DNA of 64,000 nucleotides. Source: Sinohyriopsis cumingii. Its lineage: Eukaryota; Mollusca; Bivalvia; Unionida; Unionidae. The notes under the pieces were generated by a model. That model had not been told where the DNA came from, made no database searches, and saw nothing but the letters and a program-made list of their open reading frames with translations. Below are positions 20,137 through 33,675 of the stretch, piece after piece; positions within the stretch are counted from its first letter, which is position 1; every line of letters starts with the position of its first letter. The stretch is from contig CM068839.1 in the NCBI GenBank assembly GCA_028554795.2, positions 85,271,540-85,335,539 of the forward strand. Direction: 5' to 3'. The position numbers and the translations under genes were made by a program.

Positions 20137-20916
20137 ATCTTATAGAAAGCAAACATTTCCTATTAAAGTATATATAAAAAACAATAAATGCAAATAATTA
20201 CAATCTTATATGGAACGAAAAAAATAAAATCCCAAACTAGATTTTTCAAAGAACCTAATCTCCTTTAGACGATCTGGTTAAAAATCCATCATTTTAAAAA
20301 CATTTTCACAAGGGCTGATTTAAATTTTGACAAAAGACCTTCAAAATTATATACTGTTGTACAAACAAGGGCTGGATTTTATGTAAAATCAACATGTCTT
20401 CTTGTAATTCATTAAACCAGTTCCCAAGCCTGTATTGATACATGGGATCTTATCGTGTTTTAATATATAATACAAGGGACAACAATTTCTCATTTCAGCT
20501 CTGAGATTCAACAATTTGGACTACAAATTTGGCTTAAAACGAATAGCAGTCCATTTTTAATCAAGGTTTCCTCCGATTATTCTCACCCTATTTCTCATAT
20601 TTGGACATTTAGGTTGGGGTGTGGGGTCATTGCTAGTGCATATAGAAAATTTGGAATATGCCGCCACCATGCGTAACGACATATGGTACTCGCTTACCAG
20701 TAGGCCTAGCAAATTTAAACTTATATCTACGCATACCTGCATGAAATCGATAGAAAAGTGATTTATTTTCTCAAAAATGGCAATTATTATAAACGTTATA
20801 TCTTTAATCCGCCGAGACTAGACGAAACTACGGCATAGATGAAACCTGACCCTGTACTCGCCATCTGCATTACTAGTCACATGACTTCACAAATCTCAAA
20901 CGTTTTCTTTATTTTG

Positions 20917-21108
20917 TTTTTGTGGGGTTTAACGCCATTTTTCAGCACACGATTGGCTATACATGGCGGCCAGTATTAATGGTGGAGGAAGAACCCGGGA
21001 AAACCCCGGAAAGAACCACCGACCCTCGAGAAGCTACTGGCAAGCTTCCTCACATACCCACATTGGAAATCTCAAACGACGGCATTGGAAGTCCAAAAGT
21101 CACGTGAT
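20917..21108 (+). repeat. Dispersed molluscan-type repeat, copy 3
   Basis: Same element in unit 3. Confidence 0.58.
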
Positions 21109-24100
21109 ATCAACAACAAACTCCTTTTTAATGTTGTTGTACAGAAATTCAATTATATTAAATTAAAAAAGTGAGATAATTTTTGTAAAAACCAGCAATC
21201 TGGCCAATCTGATTTATCAAGCAGAGAGCACATGTCAACGTGGTAGTCACGTGATGCAACACAACTCCAGAAGTTGTTCTTGGAATATATAAAAATGGAG
21301 AATTTTGTGTTCTTTCGGTTTTGCATTTTTACTACAACCAATATACGACTTTCATTTAATTTTTTTTTTCTTTCTCTACAACATTTGAAAATGTGGGTTG
21401 TTAGATTTGTGAAATCATGCGACTAGCGATGCATATAGCAAGTACCAGGTAACATTTCATCAACGCTGTATTTTTATCCTGTCTTTCTGCACATTAAAGG
21501 CAATGATTTTAATACTAATGATTTCTGAGAAATCGATTTCATGCATGTATCAATAGACCTAACAAAGTTTAAGTTTGCTCGGCCATTCGGTATGTGGCTG
21601 TGCTTTGCTACAACCATGTTGGCCTCTTGTGATGCTAGACTGGTTTTCATACCTTATATGTAATGAAAGATATGGATATCGAGCTGATTTTAAACATACA
21701 AGTCTACTAGACGAATCTAATCCACTCAGCATTTGGATTCACTCAGCATATATGTTTATTGCAAGCACCCAAATGATCCATACTGCACCCTCCGAATATT
21801 CTGGTTAGAACTTGATAAATTAAACACGATCAGTTTAGTTACGGCTCAGTCACATGATTGTTTTGGGCATCAATTGGTGGCGGAAAATTACCGAGTTTTC
21901 CGGACTTTTATCAATATTTGCAAAATTCAAGGACTTTTCACGGTCGGGATTTTTTTTATATTTCTCTCCACTTTTTCCTGACAGCGTGGGAACCCTGAAT
22001 TAACAGATAGGTATAATACATCATAATTAATTAATCTTGGGAAAATCCACAAATAATCAATTACAGTAGTATGACTTTTCCACAAGGGCCCATACTCGCT
22101 TAGAAGTAGAGTCCAACTGCAAACATTGCAACATAGATCTGCTATCGCATAATGAGATCAAGGTCTTTGAGAATAGATACGGTAATAGACAACAAGGTAT
22201 CTAAACAAAATTTTTCCATCAAAGAATACACCAAACCATTCTTATTCTATGAGGTAATACTACTGAATCTGTCTGAAAATAAAGTAATATACATAAGATT
22301 CATTGACCATGTTTTGTGGTTATCAAAACCTCAGTGATTTATAATGTAACATCATAATAAAATTATATAAAGAAAAACATGCCACAAAAACAAGATAAAA
22401 TGTGGAAGTGTTATATTAAAAAAATCATAACATAATTAAAGAGAACAAAGATATATACCATAAATACATCTTAAGTAGCTTACAAAAGAAATTTTTGGAA
22501 GCTTGTCTTCCTGTAAGCCAAAGGATGCAAAATAAAGTGGGAGATGATATCAAATTAGTTCCACAAAATGTAAGTGTAGTAAACATTAATGAAACGTTAT
22601 CTGTTAAAAATGCACTTTCTCGAAAGAACTATGGACCTTTTTAAATTCTGAGATACCCTGCTTTACTCACCCCATAAATAACACATCATACTTTAATTAA
22701 CTAAAGTTTCTGGAACTAAGCTTTTAAAAGGTAAGTTGAAAAACTGGATTATTTATTTTCCTTATTTAACTTGGAAACCAGTTAGTGATAATCTATATGC
22801 TGTGGGGTTTGACTTAGGTTTATATGAAATTGTCACAGCATCCATCCCAATCACTGCAAGATTTGTAAAGGTTTATATGAAATTGTCACATCATCCATAC
22901 CATTCACTGCAAGATTTGTAAAAATAAGAAGACTACAAATGAAGCAATTTCTGAAAACTCAATTTAAATTTTGTGATATGTTTATCTTTGCTTAAGACAG
23001 ACACATACTGGTATTATCACAAATTAGACTGGCTTTTGTTATGACTCAGAAAGGCTTTGATAATCTAAAGTTGCTGTTGTTAAAGGAACAGTCATACAAA
23101 GTTTGATTAACACTAACTCAATTTTTATAGAGAGATGAAACTGAAGGTATTTAAAGTCAGACAAGAGCTTGGGAAACTATCCGGAACTTGTTTCTTAATC
23201 AGAGATTGTCCCTACAAACATTCTTGCTCAATCTGATCAAAACTGGCTTTGACATTTTAAATTTGTTCAAAAACGGTTTTGCATCTGGTTGCCATGGAAG
23301 CCACTCCAGGCATTAATGTCACACAGTATATCCTAAGAAACATTCCTGCAAGGTTTGATCGAAATATATTCTGCAAACGTCAAAAACATGTTTTACACAA
23401 GGTTGTGACATAAACTACTCCAATGCAAGGGAAGCCACTTTGACATAATTTGGGCAGAGCATATCCTAAACATTTATATGAAGTTTAATGAAAATCAGTG
23501 GTGCACAATTTTATCTTAGAAGTCTAAATTAGAAAGCAGTAATGGGCTGATAATAGAAGCAGGACCAAGAAGTAAAATAAAATGACAGCCTTTTAATATA
23601 CAGTGTACACTGGTATAGTCATGCAGAATCCACCTTACATAGGTTCTGTCCACCTAAAAATGAGTCCATGAAGCACCATATTTTGAATGCACATTGTATT
23701 TATATATGTACACCTAAGAAAAGAAAAGAAACTCAAACCGTGCACAACCTTTGGTCCTGTGATCAAGAAATATATATATTCATTCACTCCAAAAAAGGGA
23801 AACATTTCAAAGGCTTTAGAATTATAAGGCAAAACAAAACTGTACTTACAACTTCACTAATATAGTGTACAGTTATTTATTCTTTAACACGTATTTTAAT
23901 GATATTAACAAGATATCTTTACTTAAGTCATGCAACACTAATAAAAGACCTTCATACAGTTGTCTGCCTTGCCTGTGCAAACAAACCAGAAAACATCTTC
24001 AGTAGCTAATGTTCTGATATGATAACACTATCTACACCTTAGCATATCAAGCAGGTATTTCTGTGCTTCGAGTCTTTGAATCTCATTGTGAACACTGTTC

Positions 24101-25502
24101 ATAAATGATCAAGACAATGGGACCACATAACTTGAATGGGCTCATAAATAAGCAATTTTCCACTGCCAGTTTGTGTTTGTACAAATGTCTTTCAATCGAA
24201 TACACCTGCAACAATAGCTTTCCTCTTGTATGTAGTCAAACTTTCGATGCTGAACTTACAAAGTATCCCTTCTGAAGTCAACTGCATCCAACATTTTTGA
24301 CCAATGTACAATTCACAGCTGTTACATGCTATTGGTTAGTTGGCATTACATACTAAGAGAGGCAACTCATGAAATCCAATAGATGTTGCTAGGACAAAGC
24401 ACTAAAATATCTGTTTGAGCTGCCAAGGTGTAGATAGGTTATCATATTTGAACCCTGCCTAGTGAAGATGACCAGAAAATGTAATTAGAGTTAACTGTAT
24501 TTTCTTTAGGATTTATTTATTTTTATTTATTTAATTTTAAATGTCATCTTTAAGATTTTCATACTTTTATCAAACACTACTTTAGATAACATACATTATT
24601 ATACTATTTACAACTATACTAATGTTGATAAGCTTTTCAAATAGAGCACATACATTCTTCTTATGAATATGTACACTCGTAAATATATCAAATCAAACAG
24701 ATATGCAAATATTCAACAGTTTAAACTTTCAAGTCTATCAATATCTTAACAAAATTTATTTTCAACAGCTTGCGTTTTAATCATGCAGTGGGTGGAACAT
24801 GGTTCCTCCTTCAACAATATGATTATCAAGAAGAAAACAAACCCTACAAATTACACAAATCATAACCTTGTTGAGTGAAACCTCTTGTGTCACTCCAAGA
24901 GATTTCAATCAAATGAAGATTGGTCGAAAGTCTTGAGTATTTCTTCCTAATGCCAAAAAAGAGCTGGGGCTCCAGACTGAGCTTTTGTGTTAAAATTTTG
25001 AGACAAGTGTATCCAGGTTCAGTGGAACCCCGCTATAACGCGATAATTGGGGTCCACAAAAGTGGATCGCGTTAATATCGGGGTCACGTTAAGGCGGGGT
25101 TTTACAGTATTTTACTTTTTTGAGAGAACAACTCATTGGCAAATATACGTGTATTCATGTCTACGGTATATGATGAATAGGGTATCAACACCGTTTAACA
25201 TCGTGCCGTCGTGGCATTCAGTTCCTCTATAATGCATGTAATTCCATTGAAAAATTGCACACAGATTTACAATATTCAATATTATTTCCCCTGATGATTG
25301 TATCTGAATTATCAACACCGTTTACTTGCCGTCTGATATCACTGTGCGAGCTGTAATTGTATAATGTTGTGGCAGTATTCGAGTAAACACCCAAAACAAT
25401 TTACCGTAGACAGAAAAGATAATCATCGTTGTCATACACGCGATAACGTGATGCTGACCTGTCTTGAGTGTAATCGAAGTAGAGGCGCTGGCGCCTTGGG
25501 TG

Positions 25503-26453
25503 CTAGTTAAGTGATCGGGGTGGTAATTGTGTGTCCTCGGGAATTACTTGTAATTGTTCACGTGTGAATCCACGTTGAGGAGCAGTCGAATCCAGCATGT
25601 AGATTGCTGGTCTACCAGTGGATCTAGTTATGTTAGATATCTTGTGTGCGGTAATACTCCAGATAGGATCAGTCGCTCTTTTTTTACCACCTTCAAGTTC
25701 ACCTGGTTCATATAAATATCTCACAGTGACACTACCCAGTATTGGCTGCGCTGAGAAACCACGTCGTTGTACAGGTACATGTTTTTTAGTGACCGCGATG
25801 GCAGGTTTCATGTTGGTTGTTCGAGTAATTTCATTATTTAGCGCAGCTATCACGCTTGGTAATCTTGCAACCCATTCACGAGATCTCTTATCCTGAATGA
25901 ATTCCTTCGCGTATTGATATCCAAATAACCGCTCAGCAAGTGTTCGATTAAATCGCTCAACAATTGCCTGATCACGATGAATTGCACTATGTCCTCGCCT
26001 GATGGCGACATTATGTTGCTTCATCAACGACGATACTGCGCCTTGAAATTCTTTACCAGGATCAACTTGTAGCAGCTGTGGCCATCGTAGAGACTCTCGT
26101 TGATAAATTCGTTCAAGCGCAGAAGCAACCTCAGATGCTGTTTTAGTCGCTAACGGTTCCGCATCTTTGTATCTACTTGCAATATCAACTACAGTTAACG
26201 CGTACTTGTACGTTCGGCGACGAATGGTATCATGTGGCAGAAATAATATATCAGCCTGATGAACTTCATTTGGCACAACATCGAAATGTGCAAAGTGAAT
26301 TTGTTTAGGCGGTGGTTGGTAAATTTGCCATATTGCCTGTTTGGATAACCAATTCTTAGCAGTATCACGTGTGACTTTTGCTGCGTTGGCAAGCTTGCCG
26401 ATTGCTGCGCTACCTCTCCAGTATCCTCTTGGGGAATAATAAATCGACTCCAT
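25503..26453 (-). CDS. Polinton-type integrase, copy 4
   Basis: 316 codons, with one residue difference from copy 1 between the first two catalytic motifs. The frame looks whole. Confidence 0.92.
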   Translation of the reverse strand: MESIYYSPRGYWRGSAAIGKLANAAKVTRDTAKNWLSKQAIWQIYQPPPKQIHFAHFDVVPNEVHQADILFLPHDTIRRRTYKYALTVVDIASRYKDAEPLATKTASEVASALERIYQRESLRWPQLLQVDPGKEFQGAVSSLMKQHNVAIRRGHSAIHRDQAIVERFNRTLAERLFGYQYAKEFIQDKRSREWVARLPSVIAALNNEITRTTNMKPAIAVTKKHVPVQRRGFSAQPILGSVTVRYLYEPGELEGGKKRATDPIWSITAHKISNITRSTGRPAIYMLDSTAPQRGFTREQLQVIPEDTQLPPRSLN

Positions 26454-26458
26454 TATAA

Positions 26459-26811
26459 TTAATTACCAGTGCCTAATACAAGCTTAGATTTCATCGCAGA
26501 TTTTATTAACCAACTAGCTAACTTTTCTTTGAAAGATTTATCAGTGATGGCATTTAACGCGTGAATTTCACATGCGCGAGATGCCTATCTTGTAGATCCT
26601 TACTTCGGTAAGCTACATCATGGACATGGCATGCTTTATCGATAGCAATTATCGGGTACTCACCTGGATTGGGTTGATTTAAGGCATCAAGCCTGATATC
26701 AAGTCGGGTTCCAGGACCACAGTAATTATATCCTGGAAGATGTTTTTCTCCTGGGTATTTAGCCCACGGAGTTCCTGGTAATTTTCCTAACTTGGCCGCG
26801 ATATCACCTCT
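26459..26811 (-). pseudogene. Phospholipase A2-like remnant, copy 4
   Basis: Both motifs are present (about 26706-26730 and 26605-26622). A residue difference next to the calcium-loop motif is shared with copies 5-8. Broken. Confidence 0.72.
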
Positions 26812-27005
26812 TTTTTTTGTTTAATTGACTTTGATTTTGGCGCTGACTTTGGTTTCGGCGCTTTACCTGACGGAATAAATTTAAACTTTTTTGTGCCGCA
26901 TCGTTCACACTTGCCTGTAAGCGCTTGTCGATTATTTTTTGTTGTAGTGGATGTTATGTTTGCAGTTGGGGTACGTGCTCTACATTTCACACAATATAAA
27001 TCCAT
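26787..27005 (-). CDS. Small zinc-ribbon protein, copy 4
   Basis: 72 codons, protein identical to copy 1. Looks whole. Confidence 0.8.
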   Translation of the reverse strand: MDLYCVKCRARTPTANITSTTTKNNRQALTGKCERCGTKKFKFIPSGKAPKPKSAPKSKSIKQKKEVISRPS

Positions 27006-27025
27006 ATTATTTTATAATATATCTA

Positions 27026-27664
27026 ATGGAGATCACTGACTTTTCTGCTACAAAACGACGAGAGCCAATCAAACATAACTCGGTGCTACCAAATTCAATT
27101 CGAATGATTATTATAGGCCCATCTGGAAGTGGTAAGACGCAGTTGTTACTTAATTTAATAATGAAGTGGATGAAGTGGAATAAGTTGTATTTGGTAGCTC
27201 CATCTGTGGATGATCAGCGATGCTACAGCGTGTTAAAAGATTTTAATGAGAATGCAAAATCGATAAGCTGCGACGATGATGTTGTTGAATTTATTACTAG
27301 TATTGATGAATCAACAAGTATGGATGATATTGATGGAAGTATTAATAATTTAGTCATGTACGACGATGTGATGTTGGACAAACAATCAAATCCTGCCAGG
27401 ATATTCTCACGCGGCAGACATAAAAATGTAGATGTGATTTATGTAACTCAACGATATACACAAATCCCAAAAGTGATCAGGGACAACTGTAACATTCTTG
27501 CGCTGTTCAACAGCGTTGACACACACACGTTACGAAATAAACATCAGACTTGGTGCAGCGGCGATATGGATATAAATAAGTTTAAACATTTCTTTAGTCG
27601 TGCTCAGGCAAAACCACATGGGTTTGTAACGCTAAATTTACATGATCCTCGAACACGGTATTGA
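27026..27664 (+). CDS. A32-like packaging ATPase, copy 4
   Basis: 212 residues, protein identical to copy 1 from the chosen start. The frame looks whole. Confidence 0.92.
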   Translation: MEITDFSATKRREPIKHNSVLPNSIRMIIIGPSGSGKTQLLLNLIMKWMKWNKLYLVAPSVDDQRCYSVLKDFNENAKSISCDDDVVEFITSIDESTSMDDIDGSINNLVMYDDVMLDKQSNPARIFSRGRHKNVDVIYVTQRYTQIPKVIRDNCNILALFNSVDTHTLRNKHQTWCSGDMDINKFKHFFSRAQAKPHGFVTLNLHDPRTRY

Positions 27665-28283
27665 GTCGGGTTAGATACAATTTTCAGCTAGAGAGCAGCA
27701 GAGGGGGCGACGACAACAGCACGCAGCAACAATGGCGACAATTATGTTTACAACGAAGCACCCTCGCGGTTTTATTTCGGCGTTTGGAAGTTGTAGGCGG
27801 CGCCCCTTCTGACGATGACAACAACAAAACGGCGACAACTGCGTTTACAATGAAGCGTCAACGCGGTTTTTTAAAGGGCTTATTTCGGCGTTTGGAGGCT
27901 TCTAAAAGTTGTGGGATGCTGCTTAAATTTCCAGGGTTTTTAAAGGACGAAATTAATTTTTTCAAGGTTCACCTATGACCATTACTGAATGGAATTAAAG
28001 AACATTTTAGATTGCAAAACATGCATTTTCTAAATCTAAAGATGTTTCTCTTTCAAGACTCGCCATAACATCTAAGTCAGAAAAGACGATCGTGTACAAA
28101 ACCACAAAATGTATCACATGAAACAAGTTTGATTATATTTCTATAAATTGGCACGTAAAGTCATTTCAATGTACAGAACACAATTTCTAACATTATTTTG
28201 CTGACCTGCATTATGTTGCCAAGTGGTAACAACATAATGAATATAAATTAGTTTTGTTTCCTTTCAAACCTTTAAGTCGCGCA

Positions 28284-28307
28284 TGTGTGTGTGTGTGTGT
28301 GTGTGTG
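28284..28307. repeat. (TG)12 microsatellite, copy 4
   Basis: 24 bases, the shortest tract in the window. Confidence 0.97.
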
Positions 28308-29088
28308 CATCTTATAGAAAGCAAACATTTCCTATTAAAGTATATATAAAAAACAATAAATGCAAATAATTACAATCTTATATGGAACGAAAAAAATAAA
28401 ATCCCAAACTAGATTTTTCAAAGAACCTAATCTCCTTTAGACGATCTGGTTAAAAATCCATCATTTTAAAAACATTTTCACAAGGGCTGATTTAAATTTT
28501 GACAAAAGACCTTCAAAATTATATACTGTTGTACAAACAAGGGTTGGATTTTATGTAAAATCAACATGTCTTCTTGTAATTCATTAAACCAGTTCCCAAG
28601 CCTGTATTGATACATGGGATCTTATCGTGTTTTAATATATAATACAAGGGACAACAATTTCTCATTTCAGCTCTGAGATTCAACAATTTGGACTACAAAT
28701 TTGGCTTAAAACGAATAGCAGTCCATTTTTAATCAAGGTTTCCTCCGATTATTCTCACCCTATTTCTCATATTTGGACATTTAGGTTGGGGTGTGGGGTC
28801 ATTGCTAGTGCATATAGAACATTTGGAATATGCCGCCACCATGCGTAACGACATATGGTACTCGCTTACCAGTAGGCCTAGCAAATTTAAACTTATATCT
28901 ACGCATACCTGCATGAAATCGATAGAAAAGTGATTTATTTTCTCAAAAATGGCAATTATTATAAACGTTATATCTTTAATCCGCCGAGACTAGACGAAAC
29001 TACGGCATAGATGAAACCTGACCCTGTACTCGCCATCTGCATTACTAGTCACATGACTTCACAAATCTCAAACGTTTTCTTTATTTTG

Positions 29089-29280
29089 TTTTTGTGGGGT
29101 TTAACGCCATTTTTCAGCACACGATTGGCTATACATGGCGGCCAGTATTAATGGTGGAGGAAGAACCCGGGAAAACCCCGGAAAGAACCACCGACCCTCG
29201 AGAAGCTACTGGCAAGCTTCCTCACATACCCACATTGGAAATCTCAAACGACGGCATTGGAAGTCCAAAAGTCACGTGAT
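29089..29280 (+). repeat. Dispersed molluscan-type repeat, copy 4
   Basis: Same element in unit 4. A 109-codon open frame runs across its right edge in this unit only because a downstream stop is absent; I treat it as chance. Confidence 0.58.
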
Positions 29281-32200
29281 ATCAACAACAAACTCCTTTT
29301 TAATGTTGTTGTACAGAAATTCAATTATATTAAATAAAAAAAGTGAGATAATTTTTGTAAAAACCAGCAATCTGGCCAATCTGATTTATCAAGCAGAGAG
29401 CACATGTCAACGTGGTAGTCACGTGATGCAACACAACTCCAGAAGTTGTTCTTGGAATATATAAAAATGGAGAATTTTGTGTTCTTTCGGTTTTGCATTT
29501 TTACTACAACCAATATACGACTTTCATTTAATTTTTTTTTTCTTTCTCTACAACATTTGAAAATGTGGGTTGTTAGATTTGTGAAATCATGCGACTAGCG
29601 ATGCATATAGCAAGTACCAGGTAACATTTCATCAACGCTGTATTTTTATCCTGTCTTTCTGCACATTAAAGGCAATGATTTTAATACTAATGATTTCTGA
29701 GAAATCGATTTCATGCATGTATCAATAGACCTAACAAAGTTTAAGTTTGCTCGGCCATTCGGTATGTGGCTGTGCTTTGCTACAACCATGTTGGCCTCTT
29801 GTGATGCTAGACTGGTTTTCATACCTTATATGTAATGAAAGATATGGATATCGAGCTGATTTTAAACATACAAGTCTACTAGACGAATCTAATCCACTCA
29901 GCATTTGGATTCACTCAGCATATATGTTTATTGCAAGCACCCAAATGATCCATACTGCACCCTCCGAATATTCTGGTTAGAACTTGATAAATTAAACACG
30001 ATCAGTTTAGTTACGGCTCAGTCACATGATTGTTTTGGGCATCAATTGGTGGCGGAAAATTACCGAGTTTTCCGGACTTTTATCAATATTTGCAAAATTC
30101 AAGGACTTTTCACGGTCGGGATTTTTTTTTATATTTCTCTCCACTTTTTCCTGACAGCGTGGGAACCCTGAATTAACAGATAGGTATAATACATCATAAT
30201 TAATTAATCTTGGGAAAATCCACAAATAATCAATTACAGTAGTATGACTTTTCCACAAGGGCCCATACTCGCTTAGAAGTAGAGTCCAACTGCAAACATT
30301 GCAACATAGATCTGCTATCGCATAATGAGATCAAGGTCTTTGAGAATAGATACGGTAATAGACAACAAGGTATCTAAACAAAATTTTTCCATCAAAGAAT
30401 ACACCAAACCATTCTTATTCTATGAGGTAATACTACTGAATCTGTCTGAAAATAAAGTAATATACATAAGATTCATTGACCATGTTTTGTGGTTATCAAA
30501 ACCTCAGTGATTTATAATGTAACATCATAATAAAATTATATAAAGAAAAACATGCCACAAAAACAAGATAAAATGTGGAAGTGTTATATTAAAAAAATCA
30601 TAACATAATTAAAGAGAACAAAGATATATACCATAAATACATCTTAAGTAGCTTACAAAAGAAATTTTTGGAAGCTTGTCTTCCTGTAAGCCAAAGGATG
30701 CAAAATAAAGTGGGAGATGATATCAAATTAGTTCCACAAAATGTAAGTGTAGTAAACATTAATGAAACGTTATCTGTTAAAAATGCACTTTCTCGAAAGA
30801 ACTATGGACCTTTTTAAATTCTGAGATACCCTGCTTTACTCACCCCATAAATAACACATCATACTTTAATTAACTAAAGTTTCTGGAACTAAGCTTTTAA
30901 AAGGTAAGTTGAAAAACTGGATTATTTATTTTCCGTATTTAACTTGGAAACCAGTTAGTGATAATCTATATGCTGTGGGGTTTGACTTAGGTTTATATGA
31001 AATTGTCACAGCATCCATCCCAATCACTGCAAGATTTGTAAAGGTTTATATGAAATTGTCACATCATCCATACCATTCACTGCAAGATTTGTAAAAATAA
31101 GAAGACTACAAATGAAGCAATTTCTGAAAACTCAATTTAAATTTTGTGATATGTTTATCTTTGCTTAAGACAGACACATACTGGTATTATCACAAATTAG
31201 ACTGGCTTTTGTTATGACTCAGAAAGGCTTTGATAATCTAAAGTTGCTGTTGTTAAAGGAACAGTCATACAAAGTTTGATTAACACTAACTCAATTTTTA
31301 TAGAGAGATGAAACTGAAGGTATTTAAAGTCAGACAAGAGCTTGGGAAACTATCCGGAACTTGTTTCTTAATCAGAGATTGTCCCTACAAACATTCTTGC
31401 TCAATCTGATCAAAACTGGCTTTGACATTTTAAATTTGTTCAAAAACGGTTTTGCATCTGGTTGCCATGGAAGCCACTCCAGGCATTAATGTCACACAGT
31501 ATATCCTAAGAAACATTCCTGCAAGGTTTGATCGAAATATATTCTGCAAACGTCAAAAACATGTTTTACACAAGGTTGTGACATAAACTACTCCAATGCA
31601 AGGGAAGCCACTTTGACATAATTTGGGCAGAGCATATCCTAAACATTTATATGAAGTTTAATGAAAATCAGTGGTGCACAATTTTATCTTAGAAGTCTAA
31701 ATTAGAAAGCAGTAATGGGCTGATAATAGAAGCAGGACCAAGAAGTAAAATAAAATGACAGCCTTTTAATATACAGTGTACACTGGTATAGTCATGCAGA
31801 ATCCACCTTACATAGGTTCTGTCCACCTAAAAATGAGTCCATGAAGCACCATATTTTGAATGCACATTGTATTTATATATGTACACCTAAGAAAAGAAAA
31901 GAAACTCAAACCGTGCACAACCTTTGGTCCTGTGATCAAGAAATATATATATTCATTCACTCCAAAAAAGGGAAACATTTCAAAGGCTTTAGAATTATAA
32001 GGCAAAACAAAACTGTACTTACAACTTCACTAATATAGTGTACAGTTATTTATTCTTTAACACGTATTTTAATGATATTAACAAGATATCTTTACTTAAG
32101 TCATGCAACACTAATAAAAGACCTTCATACAGTTGTCTGCCTTGCCTGTGCAAACAAACCAGAAAACATCTTCAGTAGCTAATGTTCTGATATGATAACA

Positions 32201-33675
32201 CTATCTACACCTTAGCATATCAAGCAGGTATTTCTGTGCTTCGAGTCTTTGAATCTCATTGTGAACACTGTTCATAAATGATCAAGACAATGGGACCACA
32301 TAACTTGAATGGGCTCATAAATAAGCAATTTTCCACTGCCAGTTTGTGTTTGTACAAATGTCTTTCAATCGAATACACCTGCAACAATAGCTTTCCTCTT
32401 GTATGTAGTCAAACTTTCGATGCTGAACTTACAAAGTATCCCTTCTGAAGTCAACTGCATCCAACATTTTTGACCAATGTACAATTCACAGCTGTTACAT
32501 GCTATTGGTTAGTTGGCATTACATACTAAGAGAGGCAACTCATGAAATCCAATAGATGTTGCTAGGACAAAGCACTAAAATATCTGTTTGAGCTGCCAAG
32601 GTGTAGATAGGTTATCATATTTGAACCCTGCCTAGTGAAGATGACCAGAAAATGTAATTAGAGTTAACTGTATTTTCTTTAGGATTTATTTATTTTTATT
32701 TATTTAATTTTAAATGTCATCTTTAAGATTTTCATACTTTTATCAAACACTACTTTAGATAACATACATTATTATACTATTTACAACTATACTAATGTTG
32801 ATAAGCTTTTCAAATAGAGCACATACATTCTTCTTATGAATATGTACACTCGTAAATATATCAAATCAAACAGATATGCAAATATTCAACAGTTTAAACT
32901 TTCAAGTCTATCAATATCTTAACAAAATTTATTTTCAACAGCTTGCGTTTTAATCATGCAGTGGGTGGAACATGGTTCCTCCTTCAACAATATGATTATC
33001 AAGAAGAAAACAAACCCTACAAATTACACAAATCATAACCTTGTTGAGTGAAACCTCTTGTGTCACTCCAAGAGATTTCAATCAAATGAAGATTGGTCGA
33101 AAGTCTTGAGTATTTCTTCCTAATGCCAAAAAAGAGCTGGGGCTCCAGACTGAGCTTTTGTGTTAAAATTTTGAGACAAGTGTATCCAGGTTCAGTGGAA
33201 CCCCGCTATAACGCGATAATTGGGGTCCACAAAAGTGGATCGCGTTAATATCGGGGTCACGTTAAGGCGGGGTTTTACAGTATTTTACTTTTTTGAGAGA
33301 ACAACTCATTGGCAAATATACGTGTATTCATGTCTACGGTATATGATGAATAGGGTATCAACACCGTTTAACATCGTGCCGTCGTGGCATTCAGTTCCTC
33401 TATAATGCATGTAATTCCATTGAAAAATTGCACACAGATTTACAATATTCAATATTATTTCCCCTGATCATTGTATCTGAATTATCAACACCGTTTACTT
33501 GCCGTCTGATATCACTGTGCGAGCTGTAATTGTATAATGTTGTGGCAGTATTCGAGTAAACACCCAAAACAATTTACCGTAGACAGAAAAGATAATCATC
33601 GTTGTCATACACGCGATAACGTGATGCTGACCTGTCTTGAGTGTAATCGAAGTAGAGGCGCTGGCGCCTTGGGTG

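Larger units (their letters stand above)
16379..24556. repeat. Tandem array unit, copy 3 (8178 bp)
   Basis: Same order of parts, with (TG)15. It is the first unit with the T variant just before the ATPase start (18846), which is shared by all units to its right. It also has an unbroken T run at about 21360 that is shared only with copies 4-6. Confidence 0.97.
25481..27978. mobile_element. Polinton/Maverick fossil fragment, copy 4
   Basis: Collinear with copy 1. The integrase, zinc-ribbon and ATPase frames look whole and the phospholipase-like part is broken. Confidence 0.85.
24557..32729. repeat. Tandem array unit, copy 4 (8173 bp)
   Basis: Shortest unit, with the shortest TG tract, (TG)12. 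It shares a C at 25225 only with copy 5 (33398). It has one extra T in the run near 30121. Confidence 0.97.

Noticed and set aside
29135-29464. 109-codon frame in copy 4
   Set aside because: It exists only in this unit because a stop present in the others is missing; it crosses the edge of a dispersed repeat.
30022-30258. 78-codon minus-strand frame in copy 4
   Set aside because: It is opened by one extra T in a homopolymer run and covers the hAT-like terminus; not a gene.
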